64,000 nt of DNA, from assembly GCF_001411495.1 (NCBI RefSeq), contig NZ_CP012982.1, forward strand, positions 3,344,191-3,408,190, in the 5' to 3' direction. Shown here piece by piece: positions 17,709 to 26,845 of this stretch. The notes below the pieces were generated by a model, which saw only the letters and a program-made list of their open reading frames with translations, was not told where the DNA came from and did no database searches. The stretch comes from Burkholderia cepacia ATCC 25416 (GTDB lineage: Bacteria > Pseudomonadota > Gammaproteobacteria > Burkholderiales > Burkholderiaceae). The position numbers were made by a program, and so were the translations under genes. Each line of letters opens with the position of its first letter. Positions within the stretch are counted from its first letter, which is position 1.

Positions 17709-18014
17709 CTACCGCCACTTCGCGCCGAGTTGCGCGAGCCCGGCGTTCCGGAGATCGTCCGGCAACATCACCACGCGGAACTCGCAGTCGGCATTCAACA
17801 TCAGGAACCACGGCTCCGCGAGCGCGGGGATCTGCGACGGGTCATCCACGTTGACGATCGCGACCGCCCCGCGACCGCCGCCCTGCTCCGTGAAATACAC
17901 GGCCTCCGGCTTGACCGCTTCGAGTATTCGCGAGATCACGTCGCCGACGCTGCCGTCCCGCACCAGCGTGTTGAACGGCTCGTGAGGGATTCGTATGTTG
18001 AGAAGCATGCGCAT
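17709..18014 (-). CDS. Conserved small protein, ferredoxin-like fold
   Basis: A 101-residue protein beginning MRMLLNIRIPHEPFNTLVRD. Related proteins are often labelled 'panthothenate synthetase' in databases, a name without evidence here; the sequence looks like a dimeric alpha/beta-barrel (muconolactone-isomerase-like) domain. ATG 18014 is chosen because AAGGAGG ends six bases upstream; ATG 18020 would overlap that site. It is a single-gene unit downstream of the P450 gene. Function unknown. Confidence 0.75.
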   Translation of the reverse strand: MRMLLNIRIPHEPFNTLVRDGSVGDVISRILEAVKPEAVYFTEQGGGRGAVAIVNVDDPSQIPALAEPWFLMLNADCEFRVVMLPDDLRNAGLAQLGAKWR

Positions 18015-18202
18015 GACCATCCTCCTTGGGCGTCACCCGGCCTGGGCTCTTCAAGCATAGGTGCTGCGCGATGCCGCGCCAGTGGCGCCGAAAGCGGTTG
18101 GCGGCACGCCTTCACATTCCGACGATTCGACGACACCGCATCGCGCGCACGGCATGCGCTCGCGCGATGCAGGCCCCGTTGAATCGGCCGCTCGTGCCCC
18201 CG

Positions 18203-19642
18203 TCATTCGGAGACCGTATCGGCCGCCAGCTCCGTCGGCGCGATCGCCAGATGCAACGCCCGCTGCGGTCGCAGCGTCACGTTCAGCACCGCGCGCGGCG
18301 GCGCCATGCCGGGCGGCACCGACAGCACGTAGCGCTGCAGGACCATGGCGGCCACGACCGTCATCTCCGTCATCGCCAGATGCTGCCCGAGGCACACGCG
18401 CGGGCCCGTGCCGAACGGCATGTAGGCACCGCGCGGCAACGCCGGCGCATCGGCGCCGAAGCGTTCGGGACGGAACGTATCGGGCTCGGGGAACCATCGA
18501 GGATCGCGCTGCATCAGTTGCAGCGGCAGCATGAACAGCGTGCGCGCGGGAAACTGCCACGCGCCCAGCGCAATCGGCCGCGCTGCGCGACGGCTGATCA
18601 GGATCGGCGCGGACGGGTACAGGCGCAGCGTTTCGTCGAGCGTCTGCGACAGGTAACGCAACGACGCGCGCGTCTCGGCGGACGGCGCACGACCGCCCAG
18701 CACGCGGGACACCTCGTCGCGCGCGGCGGCTTGCACGGCCGGATTCGCGGCCATGCACCATGCCCACCAGGTCAGCGCCCCGGCGGTCGTCTCGTGGCCG
18801 GCCAGGAACGCCGTCACGCATTCGTCGTGCACGGCCCGCAGCGGCCATTTCCGCGCATCGGCCCGATGCAGCCGCAACAGGCGTGACAGCAGATCGTCGG
18901 GCCAGGTACGCTCGGGCCGGTCGAGGCGCGCATGCAGCTGCCGGTCGATCACCCCTTTCAGCACCGCCATCGCGCGGGCCGTGCGGCGCTTCCACGGCAC
19001 CCAGTTCGGCGTGTTCACCGGCTGGTAAAACGCCGCGTTCGCCGCGGCGCTCACCGCGCGCACCGCCTCTTCGGCCGCGCGCGCATCGTCGCCGATCGTA
19101 TCGGAGAACATCGTGCGCATGATCACGTCCATCGCCAGCGACGTCAGCGCGCTTTCGATCGGCCACTCCGGATCATGCGCGGGCCATTGCGCGAGGGCGT
19201 GACCGGCCGTCGCCGCGATCGCCGGAACGAACGCCTGAACCGGCTTCGGCATGAAGCCGGGCTGCAGCGCCTGCCGCTTGTCGCGCCATGCATCGCCCTC
19301 GGCGACCAGCACGCTTTGGCCGTGGACCTCCGCGAAGACGCGGATGGCGCGCTCCCAGCGCCCGAGCGCATCGTGGTGCGTGACCAGCAGCTCGCGCACG
19401 AGCGCCGGATCGGTCACGACCACGGCATGCTCGGGCCACACGCGCAAGTGCACGACGTCGCCGTAGGTGCGCTGCCAGTCGCCAAGCGCGCCGATCAGGT
19501 CGCGCGACATCGTGCGCAGCAACCCCCAACCCGTCAGGCCGACGGGCGGCCCCGGCGGCCATACGCCGGGTGGGTGAAGCACGGGCGCCGGCGCAGCGGT
19601 GCCCGCGTGGAATGGACATGGGGAAGAGGATCGTGTGTTCAT
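18203..19642 (-). CDS. Cytochrome P450
   Basis: A 479-residue P450. The I-helix motif AGHETT, the K-helix ETLR and the heme loop FGTGPRVCLGQ are intact; the proximal ligand is Cys417. The sequence 'FRPERF' precedes the loop as in CYP4/CYP102-like bacterial members. It hydroxylates or epoxidises a hydrophobic substrate and needs an external reductase, since no reductase domain or ferredoxin gene is next to it. ATG 19642 has GGAG about 10 bases upstream; the frame is open to 19699. It is divergent from an AraC-type regulator gene 87 bp away. Confidence 0.92.
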   Translation of the reverse strand: MNTRSSSPCPFHAGTAAPAPVLHPPGVWPPGPPVGLTGWGLLRTMSRDLIGALGDWQRTYGDVVHLRVWPEHAVVVTDPALVRELLVTHHDALGRWERAIRVFAEVHGQSVLVAEGDAWRDKRQALQPGFMPKPVQAFVPAIAATAGHALAQWPAHDPEWPIESALTSLAMDVIMRTMFSDTIGDDARAAEEAVRAVSAAANAAFYQPVNTPNWVPWKRRTARAMAVLKGVIDRQLHARLDRPERTWPDDLLSRLLRLHRADARKWPLRAVHDECVTAFLAGHETTAGALTWWAWCMAANPAVQAAARDEVSRVLGGRAPSAETRASLRYLSQTLDETLRLYPSAPILISRRAARPIALGAWQFPARTLFMLPLQLMQRDPRWFPEPDTFRPERFGADAPALPRGAYMPFGTGPRVCLGQHLAMTEMTVVAAMVLQRYVLSVPPGMAPPRAVLNVTLRPQRALHLAIAPTELAADTVSE

Positions 19643-19692
19643 GTGCCGGATTCTCCGCATCGGCGCGCCGGCGGTCTTGAACGCAAACGACA

Positions 19693-19721
19693 TCGACACG
19701 CGTTGGCCCCGTCCCTATACT
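19693..19721 (+). promoter_or_regulatory. Strong sigma-70-type promoter of AraC gene
   Basis: TCGACA (19693-19698) and TATACT (19716-19721) are separated by exactly 17 bp and match the consensus in 5/6 and 5/6 positions. The predicted start of transcription falls at about 19728-19730, i.e. on the ATG of the AraC gene, implying a leaderless or nearly leaderless mRNA. Confidence 0.55.
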
Positions 19722-19729
19722 GCGGCGTC

Positions 19730-20665
19730 ATGTTCTCCGGCCCGCCATCGATTCCGCCGTCATGTCCCGATCCGCTTGCCCGCGCCCCTCGCGTCGCGGG
19801 CGGCGGGCCGCTGCCGCATGCACGGCTGCACCCCGCGCCTGCCGCGCTGCAGGGCGCGGTGGTCGCGATCGTTCTGTCCGACACGCGCGGCGTCGCGTCG
19901 AGCGACGCGCAACGGCTTTCGCATTTTCCGGCCACGCCGCTCGTCTGCGTGTCGTGGTACCGGGGTCTCGACGTGGGCTTCATCGAACCCGCCCCCGACG
20001 GCCCGCGATGGCGCCCCTTCGGCGCGGCGGCGACGCTGTCGGGCAGCCATTCGGCCCCCACCGTCGCGTGGGCGCCGACGGGCGGGCTGATCGGCATGAT
20101 CTGTTTCACCGCCGATGCCGCGCGGACGTTGTTCGGCATCGCGCTGCCGGACGTCCACGACCGCGTGCTCGACGCACACGCGTGCCTCGGCCGCGACTGG
20201 CACCCGCTGCTCGATGCACTGCTCGGCGCGGATGGCGACGCGGACATGCTGGCGGCGATCGATCGCCATCTCGCGCCTCGCTGGCAGGCGCTGCGGCCCG
20301 CGACGCCGCTGTCTTCGCTTCGCAATGCAGGGCGCAGCTGGGTCGAGCGTCTCGCGCTGCAGGCGCGCGAGTGGCGCGGCACGCACAGCCCGCGCCAGGT
20401 CGAACGGCGCATCAAGACCTACAGCGGCCGATCGCTGCGCGAATGGCAGGCGCTCGTCAGGACGGAAAGCGCGTTCTTCGCGGCGCGCGACCGGTTCGAA
20501 GCCGGCACCGCGTTCAACTGGGCGACGCTCGCGCTCGACGAAGGATTCGCCGACCAGGCGCACCTGAGCCGCGAGGTCAAGCGCATCACGGGATTCTCGC
20601 CGAGCGAATTCACGCAGCGCTTCATCGACGACGAATCGTTCTGGATGTACCGGCTGTGGGTGTGA
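19730..20665 (+). CDS. AraC-family transcriptional regulator
   Basis: A 311-residue protein with a C-terminal AraC/XylS DNA-binding domain (about residues 205-300): 'SPRQVERRIKTYSGRSLREWQ' is the first HTH region and 'DEGFADQAHLSREVKRITGFSPSEFTQRF' the second. The N-terminal 190 residues carry a 'SHFPATPLVCVSWYRG' motif seen in AraC proteins with an unrecognised effector domain. ATG 19730 is the only good start; a -10 box only 9 bp upstream suggests leaderless translation. It faces away from the P450 gene and likely controls it. Confidence 0.88.
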   Translation: MFSGPPSIPPSCPDPLARAPRVAGGGPLPHARLHPAPAALQGAVVAIVLSDTRGVASSDAQRLSHFPATPLVCVSWYRGLDVGFIEPAPDGPRWRPFGAAATLSGSHSAPTVAWAPTGGLIGMICFTADAARTLFGIALPDVHDRVLDAHACLGRDWHPLLDALLGADGDADMLAAIDRHLAPRWQALRPATPLSSLRNAGRSWVERLALQAREWRGTHSPRQVERRIKTYSGRSLREWQALVRTESAFFAARDRFEAGTAFNWATLALDEGFADQAHLSREVKRITGFSPSEFTQRFIDDESFWMYRLWV

Positions 20666-20723
20666 CCCGCGCTCAACCGCGTGGTTCGACGAACCCGCCG
20701 TCACGCGCATCGTGCGGCATGTT

Positions 20724-21068
20724 TCAGCCGAAATACACCTCGGCCTCGACGATCCGGCCATCGTGGACACGCAACCGCTCCGCATTCCGGAACCGCCTTC
20801 CGCCACGCGTTTCGGCACCGTACACGACGAATATGTGCTCGCCGTGCACGACGACATCGACGCAGTCGACTCCCGCGAGCATTGCGCTGTTCGGCCAGCA
20901 GCGCGCGAAATAGGTGTCGCGGTCGAGCCGGTTATCGAGCGGGCTCGTGAAATGAAAGTCCGGCGCAATCAGCGCTTTAATCGCGTCGCGGTTCTTGTCG
21001 GCGTATGCGCGATAGCACGCACGCGCCACGTCGCCGGGATTCGGCAGTATCGTCGGGCCCTCCTTCAA
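20724..21068 (-). CDS. NTF2/SnoaL-like protein, start codon unclear
   Basis: About 105-114 residues with the NTF2-like fold: 'VARACYRAYADKNRDAIKALIAPDFHFTSPLDNRLDR' then 'VDVVVHGEHIFVVY' and 'ERLRVHDGRIVEAEVYFG'. Members are isomerases, hydrolases or stress proteins. No ATG or GTG lies at the expected N-terminus: a strong AAGGAGG is followed by CCG-ACG-ATA-CTG where relatives begin with Met. The only usual start codon near is TTG 21068, which lies before that ribosome site. Either a non-standard start (ATA, CTG) is used or the start was lost by mutation. Confidence 0.6.
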   Translation of the reverse strand: MKEGPTILPNPGDVARACYRAYADKNRDAIKALIAPDFHFTSPLDNRLDRDTYFARCWPNSAMLAGVDCVDVVVHGEHIFVVYGAETRGGRRFRNAERLRVHDGRIVEAEVYFG

Positions 21069-21338
21069 CGATCGGCGCAAGCGTCGCTCGCGTCGCTTCG
21101 GATAGTGCGGCGGAACCCGCCCGGCGGCAACCATGCCGGCAAGCGTCTTGGCGGGCAGCCCGCGCGTTCCGTCGCATGCCGGCGCTCCCGCGGTTGCCCG
21201 ATTCGGCGGCCACGGGCATGATGTCCGCGACCTTGCCGCCTGGTGTGTCCGCTTGCGCGTCTCGCCAAGTTCACCGCCTCCGCGGCCTGTCATGCGGGCA
21301 ATCCGCATGCCGGCCCTCCCGCTCACCTCACTTCGCCC

Positions 21339-22223
21339 ATGTCACTCCGCGCCTTCAGAACGCTGGTCGCCATCGCCCGATACCGGACTTTCGCGCGCGC
21401 CGGCGAAGCCATCGGCCTCACGCAATCGGCGGTGAGCCTGCAGATCAAGACGCTGGAAAGCGAATACAACGTGCAGTTGTTCGATCGCTCGCGCCGGCAG
21501 CCGGTGCTTACCGAGGCCGGCAACATCCTGCTCGCGCAGGCCGAGCAGGTGCTCGCGATGGTCGACCGGATTCCCGATGCGCTCAGCGACGAGAAGAAGC
21601 TCGTCGGCCGCCTGCGGATCGGCGCGATCCAGACCGCGCTGTCGGGCCCGCTGCCCGACGCGCTGCTCGCGCTGCGCGCAGCGCACCCGGGGCTGCGCGT
21701 ACACGTGTCGGCCGGCATGTCGGCCGAACTGGCGAACCGTGTCGCGGCCGGCGAACTCGATGCGGCGATCACGACACGCCCCGTGCGCCCGCATCCGGCG
21801 GAACTCACGTGGACCACGCTGTACGAGGATCGCTTCTGGCTGCTCGCGCCGCCGGACCAGACGGAACGCGACGCGGGCACGCTGCTCGGCGCGCTGCCGT
21901 TCATCCGCTTCGATGCGCAGGCGTGGGCCGGCCGCATGATCGCCGCCGAACTGCGCCGCATCGGCGTGCGGGTGCGCGAGGAGATGGTGCTGGACAGCGC
22001 GGAAACGATCGCGCGCATGGTCGCGCGAGGGCTCGGCGCGGCGATCGTCGCACTCCCCGATTCGACGCTCGCGCGCCTGCCGCCCGTCACGCGCCTGCCG
22101 TTCGGTCAGCCGCAGATGGGGCGCGCGGTCGTCCTGCTCGAACACCAGTCGCGTCCGGCCGAACGTTTCGCACGTGCGCTGGCGGCCGAAGTCACCGCGT
22201 CATCGATGAGAATTTCTCATTGA
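21339..22223 (+). CDS. LysR-family transcriptional regulator
   Basis: A 294-residue LysR protein with HTH 'RTFARAGEAIGLTQSAVSLQIKTLE' (about residues 15-39) and an effector domain from about 90. The sequence 'DRSRRQPVLTEAGNILL' is typical. ATG 21339 starts the conserved 'MSLRAFRTLVAIA' segment; a TTG upstream is less likely. It lies 182 bp before the AEC transporter gene on the same strand, not divergent, so it may be co-transcribed with and regulate it. Confidence 0.88.
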   Translation: MSLRAFRTLVAIARYRTFARAGEAIGLTQSAVSLQIKTLESEYNVQLFDRSRRQPVLTEAGNILLAQAEQVLAMVDRIPDALSDEKKLVGRLRIGAIQTALSGPLPDALLALRAAHPGLRVHVSAGMSAELANRVAAGELDAAITTRPVRPHPAELTWTTLYEDRFWLLAPPDQTERDAGTLLGALPFIRFDAQAWAGRMIAAELRRIGVRVREEMVLDSAETIARMVARGLGAAIVALPDSTLARLPPVTRLPFGQPQMGRAVVLLEHQSRPAERFARALAAEVTASSMRISH

Positions 22224-22405
22224 ACACCCGATAATTAACCATTATTCCTGTTGTTTGCGCGTGTTAACTTGGCGGCATCGTCACTCTTTCGCTTGCGTGT
22301 CGCCATGTTGCCCGCCGGATGGATGCCCGCCTCGTTCCGCCGTTTTGCGTGCCTGCCGCTCACGGCGGCCTGCACGGTCATCCCGCCTCGCGTAAAGGCG
22401 CTCCG

Positions 22406-23395
22406 ATGATCGGCCCGATCCTGCTCGCGCTGGCGCCGGTCGCGCTGCTGGTCGCATGCGGCCACGGCCTGCGGCGCACGGGCTTCATCGCCGACGCCTT
22501 CTGGCCGCAGGCCGAGCGGCTGTGCTACTACGTGCTGCTGCCCGCGCTGTTCGCGGACGGGCTCGCGAACGCGCGGCTGCAGGCACTGCCCGTTTTACCG
22601 CTCGCGGCGGCGCTGGTCGGTTCGACCGCACTCGCCGCGGCGCTTCTCCTGCTGGTTCGCCCGTTCGTGCGGGTCGACGGCGCCGGCTTCACGTCGGTGT
22701 TCCAGGGTGCCGTGCGCTTCAACAACTATGTCGGCACCGCACTCGCGGCCGGGTTGTTCGGCGCAAAAGGCATCGCGCTCGCGGCCGTGTGCGTCGCGGC
22801 GATCGTCCCGACCGTCAACCTGATGTGCGTGCTCGTATTCGCGCGCTACGGCGACACACGGCTCGGCGCGGCGGCCCTCGTGCGCCAGATCCTGTCGAAT
22901 CCGCTCGTCGTCGCGTGCGCGCTCGGGATCGCGATGCAGGCCGGCGGCGTCACGTTCCCGACGGCCGTCGAGCCGGCCGTGCGCGCGCTCGGCGTCGCGT
23001 CGATGCCGCTCGGCCTGCTGTGCGTGGGCGCGGCACTGAAATTCGATGCTGCGCGTGCGTGGCTGCAGCCGGTCTGCGTCGCGTCGGCGTTCAAGTTCAT
23101 GGCGATGCCGCTCATCACGCTCGCCGCCGGCCGCCTGTTCGGGCTCGGCGATGCGGCGCTGACGGTCGCGCTGCTGTTTCAGGCGCTGCCGACGTCGTCG
23201 GCGTCGTACATCATGGCGCGCCAGCTCGGCGGCGACGCGCCGCTGATGGCCGGCATCACCGCGTTCCAGACGATCGCGGCCATCGGCGGCGACGCGCCGC
23301 TGATGGCCGGCATCACCGCGTTCCAGACGATCGCGGCGGCGCTCGCGATGCCCGTCGTGCTGACCGCGCTCGCGTCGGCACCCGCGTTTCGCTGA
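22406..23395 (+). CDS. AEC-family auxin efflux/malonate-type transporter
   Basis: A 329-residue polytopic transporter of the AEC (auxin efflux carrier-like) family, which in bacteria includes malonate and other organic-acid carriers. The pair 'VRFNNYVGTALAAGLFG' and 'PTSSASYIMARQLGGDAPLMAG' are family hallmarks. ATG 22406 has AAAGG about nine bases upstream. Near the C-terminus the 19-residue segment GGDAPLMAGITAFQTIAAI occurs twice in tandem because 57 bp are duplicated; relatives carry it once, immediately before the last helix. The duplication adds one extra hydrophobic segment and may change topology or inactivate the protein. Confidence 0.85.
   Translation: MIGPILLALAPVALLVACGHGLRRTGFIADAFWPQAERLCYYVLLPALFADGLANARLQALPVLPLAAALVGSTALAAALLLLVRPFVRVDGAGFTSVFQGAVRFNNYVGTALAAGLFGAKGIALAAVCVAAIVPTVNLMCVLVFARYGDTRLGAAALVRQILSNPLVVACALGIAMQAGGVTFPTAVEPAVRALGVASMPLGLLCVGAALKFDAARAWLQPVCVASAFKFMAMPLITLAAGRLFGLGDAALTVALLFQALPTSSASYIMARQLGGDAPLMAGITAFQTIAAIGGDAPLMAGITAFQTIAAALAMPVVLTALASAPAFR
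23226..23337 (+). repeat. Perfect 55-bp tandem duplication in coding sequence
   Basis: Bases 23226-23280 and 23283-23337 are identical (55 of 55), with a period of 57 bp. Since 57 is divisible by three, the reading frame is kept and 19 codons are added. The absence of divergence between copies implies a recent event. Confidence 0.95.
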
Positions 23396-23521
23396 CGACG
23401 CAACGACCGCCCATTTCCCCCTGAATCCAGCCTACACGCGGGCCATCGCGCGATTCGGCATAACCGGCCGCGCGTGCTCGTTCGCGCGTTGCCGCAGGCG
23501 CTCACCGAGAAACCCCGTCAC

Positions 23522-24457
23522 ATGAACGCTCCCGCCCCGCCCGCCGCCATCGCCGCCACCCGGCCGCACGCGGCCGTCTACGTGAAGCTCACGCTCGTCG
23601 CGCTGTTCTGGGGCGGGACGTTCATCGCGGGCCGGATCCTCGCCGCGACGATGTCCGCGACCTCGGCGGCCACCGGCCGCTTCGCGATCGCCGCGCTGAT
23701 GCTGGTCGTGCTGACGTGGAAGATCGAAGGCGGGCTGCCGAAGCTGAGCGGCCGCCAGGTCGTGACGACCTTCGGGCTCGGCGCGACCGGCATCTTCCTG
23801 TACAACGTGTGTTTTTTCGCGGCGCTCGCGCGGATGCCGGCGGGCCGCACCGCGCTGTTCGTCGCGTTGAACCCGGTCGCCACCGCCGTGCTGCTGTCGA
23901 TCGTCGTGCGCGGGGAACGCCTGTCGCTGTCGCGCTGGGCCGGCATCGCCGTCGCGCTGTTCGGCGCGCTGGTCGTGATCAGCCGCGGCGAATTGCTGCG
24001 GGTGCTGACCGATCTCGGCAACACGTTCGGTGCCGGCGAACGCTTCATGCTGTGCGCGGTGCTGAGCTGGGCCGCCTACACCGTGATCGGCCGGCGCGCG
24101 CTCGACGGGCTGTCGCCGCTGGCGGCGACGACGTATGCGGCGCTGTGGGGCCTCGCGCTGCTGGTTGTCGCGCACCTGTTCGGCTCACCCGCCGGCAGCG
24201 GCACGCCGCTGACGTGGCAGGCCGTCGCGTCGATGCTCTATCTCGGCGCGATCGGCACGGTGGTCGCGTTCGTTTGGTATTCGCAGGGCATCCGCGAACT
24301 CGGGCCGGCCCGCGCGGCCGTGTTCACCAACCTGGTGCCCGTGTTCGGCGTGCTGCTGTCGGTCGCGCTGCTCGGCGAGCCGTTGTCGCCGTCGATGCTG
24401 GCGGGCGGTGCGCTCGTGATCGCGGGCGTCGCGCTGACCAATCGCGCGAAACGCTGA
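23522..24457 (+). CDS. DMT-family (EamA) transporter
   Basis: A 311-residue, 10-TM drug/metabolite transporter with two EamA repeats (about residues 15-150 and 165-305). 'FWGGTFIAGRIL' in TM1 and 'FTNLVPVFGVLLSVALLGEPLSPSMLAGGALVIAGVALTN' region near the end are typical. ATG 23522 begins the conserved protein; an upstream start in the same frame (23474) adds an unlikely polar tail. It follows the AEC gene by 126 bp on the same strand. The exported metabolite is unknown; amino acids are common for this family. Confidence 0.88.
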   Translation: MNAPAPPAAIAATRPHAAVYVKLTLVALFWGGTFIAGRILAATMSATSAATGRFAIAALMLVVLTWKIEGGLPKLSGRQVVTTFGLGATGIFLYNVCFFAALARMPAGRTALFVALNPVATAVLLSIVVRGERLSLSRWAGIAVALFGALVVISRGELLRVLTDLGNTFGAGERFMLCAVLSWAAYTVIGRRALDGLSPLAATTYAALWGLALLVVAHLFGSPAGSGTPLTWQAVASMLYLGAIGTVVAFVWYSQGIRELGPARAAVFTNLVPVFGVLLSVALLGEPLSPSMLAGGALVIAGVALTNRAKR

Positions 24458-24769
24458 TCCATGGACGTGCGCGACGCGCGCTCGGGGACGGATGCCGAAT
24501 ACCGGAGCGGCGCGCGGCGGCGATCACGCCCCGGTTCCGCGACGCAGCCGGGCGGCCGCTACCGATATGCCCCCCCGATACGCCCCCGATGTTCTCGCAG
24601 CCCCGCCAAAAACCGCCTATCGTGAATGGAGCGCTCCGTTCGCCGCCATTCGACCCTGCGTCGCTCGCACCGGCGGCGACGGCCCCGCGCTCCGGCACCA
24701 TTCACCGCGATCCGGCGCACGCTCGCCCGTGCACGATCGCGGCCGCCCACCGGATTACAGGAGGCCCTC
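24458..24769. other. Intergenic region, no gene seen
   Basis: About 310 bp between the DMT transporter and the secreted protein. Frames here are open only because of high GC; no ribosome site or domain is found. It should hold the promoter of the gene at 24770. Confidence 0.5.
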
Positions 24770-25144
24770 ATGAAAGCCGCGCTGCTCGTCAGCTCCGCCC
24801 TGCTCGCCATTGCATCCGCATCGGCGTCGGCTCAAGGCTCGATCACGAAAGTCGAAAACGGTTCGCTCGTCGCCGCGAACGGGATGACCGTCTACACGTT
24901 CGACAAGGACAAGGCCAACGCCGGCACCAGCGCGTGCACGGGCCAGTGCGAATCCTTCTGGCCGCCCTACAAGGCCAGCGCGACCGACGTTCCGGTCGGG
25001 CCCTACACGATCGTCAAGCGCGACGACGGAAGCCCGCAATGGGCATACAAGGGCAAGCCGCTGTACTTCTTCTCGAAGGACATGAAACAGGGCGACCGCA
25101 ACGGCGACAACTTCAAGGACATGTGGCACGTGGTCGCGCCGTAA
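24770..25144 (+). CDS. Secreted PF03640-type repeat protein (COG4315)
   Basis: A 124-residue exported protein. Residues 1-21 form a signal peptide (ends ASASAQ); the rest holds two copies of the 'secreted repeat' module: 'NGMTVYTFDKDKANAGTSAC' plus 'GQCESFWPP' and 'WAYKGKPLYFFSKD' plus 'GDRNGDNFKDMWHVV'. The module has a conserved Cys-x(3)-Cys in each copy type; here C53 and C57-like pair. Function unknown but widespread in proteobacteria, sometimes linked to copper or oxidative stress. ATG 24770 has CAGGAGG seven bases upstream. Confidence 0.85.
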   Translation: MKAALLVSSALLAIASASASAQGSITKVENGSLVAANGMTVYTFDKDKANAGTSACTGQCESFWPPYKASATDVPVGPYTIVKRDDGSPQWAYKGKPLYFFSKDMKQGDRNGDNFKDMWHVVAP

Positions 25145-25183
25145 GCGTCGTCCCGCCGTCTTCCGCGCCCGCCTCGAGGACGT

Positions 25184-25218
25184 AAAAAAGCCCGCCCGGA
25201 TCGTCGATCCGGGCGGGC
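25184..25218 (-). terminator. Rho-independent terminator of mmsA operon
   Basis: On the minus strand GCCCGCCCGGATC (25218-25206) pairs perfectly with GATCCGGGCGGGC (25202-25190) around a 3-base loop, then TTTTTT (25189-25184). It lies 60 bp past the mmsA stop. The same stem can serve the plus-strand gene ending at 25144. Confidence 0.85.
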
Positions 25219-25278
25219 CTGCCGGCCGCGTCGCATCGTCCGCCCGCAAGCGGGCGATTCATGCGGCCGGGTAGCGCG

Positions 25279-26796
25279 TCAGCGGTTCGACGGGAAGCTG
25301 AACACCGTTCCTTCGCGCACGCCGGCCGACGGCCAGCGCTGCGTGATCGTCTTGCGCTTCGTGTAGAAACGCACGGCGTCCGGGCCATACGCATGCAGGT
25401 CGCCGAACAGCGACCGCTTCCAGCCGCCGAACGAGTGATAGGCAACCGGCACCGGCAGCGGCACGTTGATGCCGACCATGCCGATCTGGATGTTGTCGCT
25501 GAAGTAGCGCGCGGCCTCGCCGTCGCGCGTGAACAGGCACGTGCCGTTGCCGTACTCGTGCGCGTCGATCAGCGCCATCGCCTCGTCGAGCGACTTCAGG
25601 CGGATCACGCCGAGCACAGGCCCGAAGATCTCGTGCTGGTAGATCGGCATGCCGGGCTTCACGTTGTCGAACAGGCACGGGCCGAGGTAGTAGCCGCCGT
25701 CGTGGCCGTCGACGTTCACGCCGCGGCCGTCGACGACGAGCGTCGCGCCCGCCGCCACGCCCGCGTCGACGAAGCCCGTCACCTTCTCGAAATGCTGCTG
25801 CGTGACGAGCGGGCCCATGTCGACGCCTGCGCCGTTGCCCGGGCCGACCTTCATCTTCTCGATCTCGGCCTTCAGGCCCGCGACGACCTTGTCGCCCGTC
25901 TCGTCACCGATCGCGACGACCAGCGGAATCGCCATGCAGCGTTCGCCGCACGACCCGTACGCGGCACCCATCAGCGCGTTCACCGCGTTGCCGATGTCGG
26001 CGTCCGGCATCACGACCGCGAAGTTCTTCGCGCCGCCGAGCGCCTGCACGCGCTTGCCGTGCGCGCAGCCGGTCGAATAGATGTATTCGGCGATCGGCGT
26101 CGAGCCGACGAAGCTCACGGCCTTCACGCGCGGGTCGGTCAGCAGCGTGTCGACCGCTTCCTTGTCGCCGTTCACGACGTTCAGCACGCCCGGCGGCAGG
26201 CCCGCTTCGAGCGCGAGCTCGGCCATGCGCAGCGTCGACGACGGCGTGCGCTCGGACGGCTTCAGCACGAACGTGTTGCCGCACGCGACGGCCATCGGCC
26301 ACATCCACAGCGGCACCATCACCGGGAAGTTGAACGGCGTGATGCCGGCCGCGACGCCGAGCGCCTGGAACTCGCTCCACGAATCGATCGCGGGGCCGAC
26401 GTTCTTGCTGTGCTCGCCCTTCAGCAGCTCGGGCACGTAGGTCGCGTATTCGACGTTCTCGATCCCGCGCTGCAGTTCGCCCATCGCATCGGCGAGCACC
26501 TTGCCGTGCTCGGCCGTGATCAGCGCGCACAGCTCGTCGGCGTGTTCCTCGAGCAGCGTCTTGAAGCGGCTCATCACGCGGGCGCGCTTCAGCGGCGGCG
26601 TGTTGCGCCAGGCCGGGAACGCGGCCTGCGCGGACGCGATCGCGGCTTCGACGGTCAGCTTGTCGGCGAGCGCGACGCTCTTGTGCGATTCGCCGGTCGC
26701 CGGGTCGAACACCGGCTGGACGCGGCTGCCGCCGTCGACGCGCTTGCCGTCGATCAGGTGGCCGACGGTGGAGGTCACATTGCTGTCGTGTTTCAT
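25279..26796 (-). CDS. mmsA: CoA-acylating methylmalonate-semialdehyde dehydrogenase
   Basis: A 505-residue aldehyde dehydrogenase that converts malonate or methylmalonate semialdehyde and CoA to acetyl- or propionyl-CoA, CO2 and NADH. 'GITPFNFPVMVPLWMWPMA' (residues about 151-169), the NAD-binding 'FVGSTPIAEYIY' and the catalytic Cys287 in GSCGERCMAI are all MmsA-type. ATG 26796 has AAAGAG about nine bases upstream. It lies 49 bp downstream of the aminotransferase gene, and the two complete beta-alanine or beta-aminoisobutyrate breakdown: transamination gives the semialdehyde that this enzyme oxidises. Confidence 0.95.
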   Translation of the reverse strand: MKHDSNVTSTVGHLIDGKRVDGGSRVQPVFDPATGESHKSVALADKLTVEAAIASAQAAFPAWRNTPPLKRARVMSRFKTLLEEHADELCALITAEHGKVLADAMGELQRGIENVEYATYVPELLKGEHSKNVGPAIDSWSEFQALGVAAGITPFNFPVMVPLWMWPMAVACGNTFVLKPSERTPSSTLRMAELALEAGLPPGVLNVVNGDKEAVDTLLTDPRVKAVSFVGSTPIAEYIYSTGCAHGKRVQALGGAKNFAVVMPDADIGNAVNALMGAAYGSCGERCMAIPLVVAIGDETGDKVVAGLKAEIEKMKVGPGNGAGVDMGPLVTQQHFEKVTGFVDAGVAAGATLVVDGRGVNVDGHDGGYYLGPCLFDNVKPGMPIYQHEIFGPVLGVIRLKSLDEAMALIDAHEYGNGTCLFTRDGEAARYFSDNIQIGMVGINVPLPVPVAYHSFGGWKRSLFGDLHAYGPDAVRFYTKRKTITQRWPSAGVREGTVFSFPSNR

Positions 26797-26845
26797 CGTT
26801 GAGGCTCTTTCGTGAATGCGGTTGTCGGTCGGTGCGCGCCGCGGC

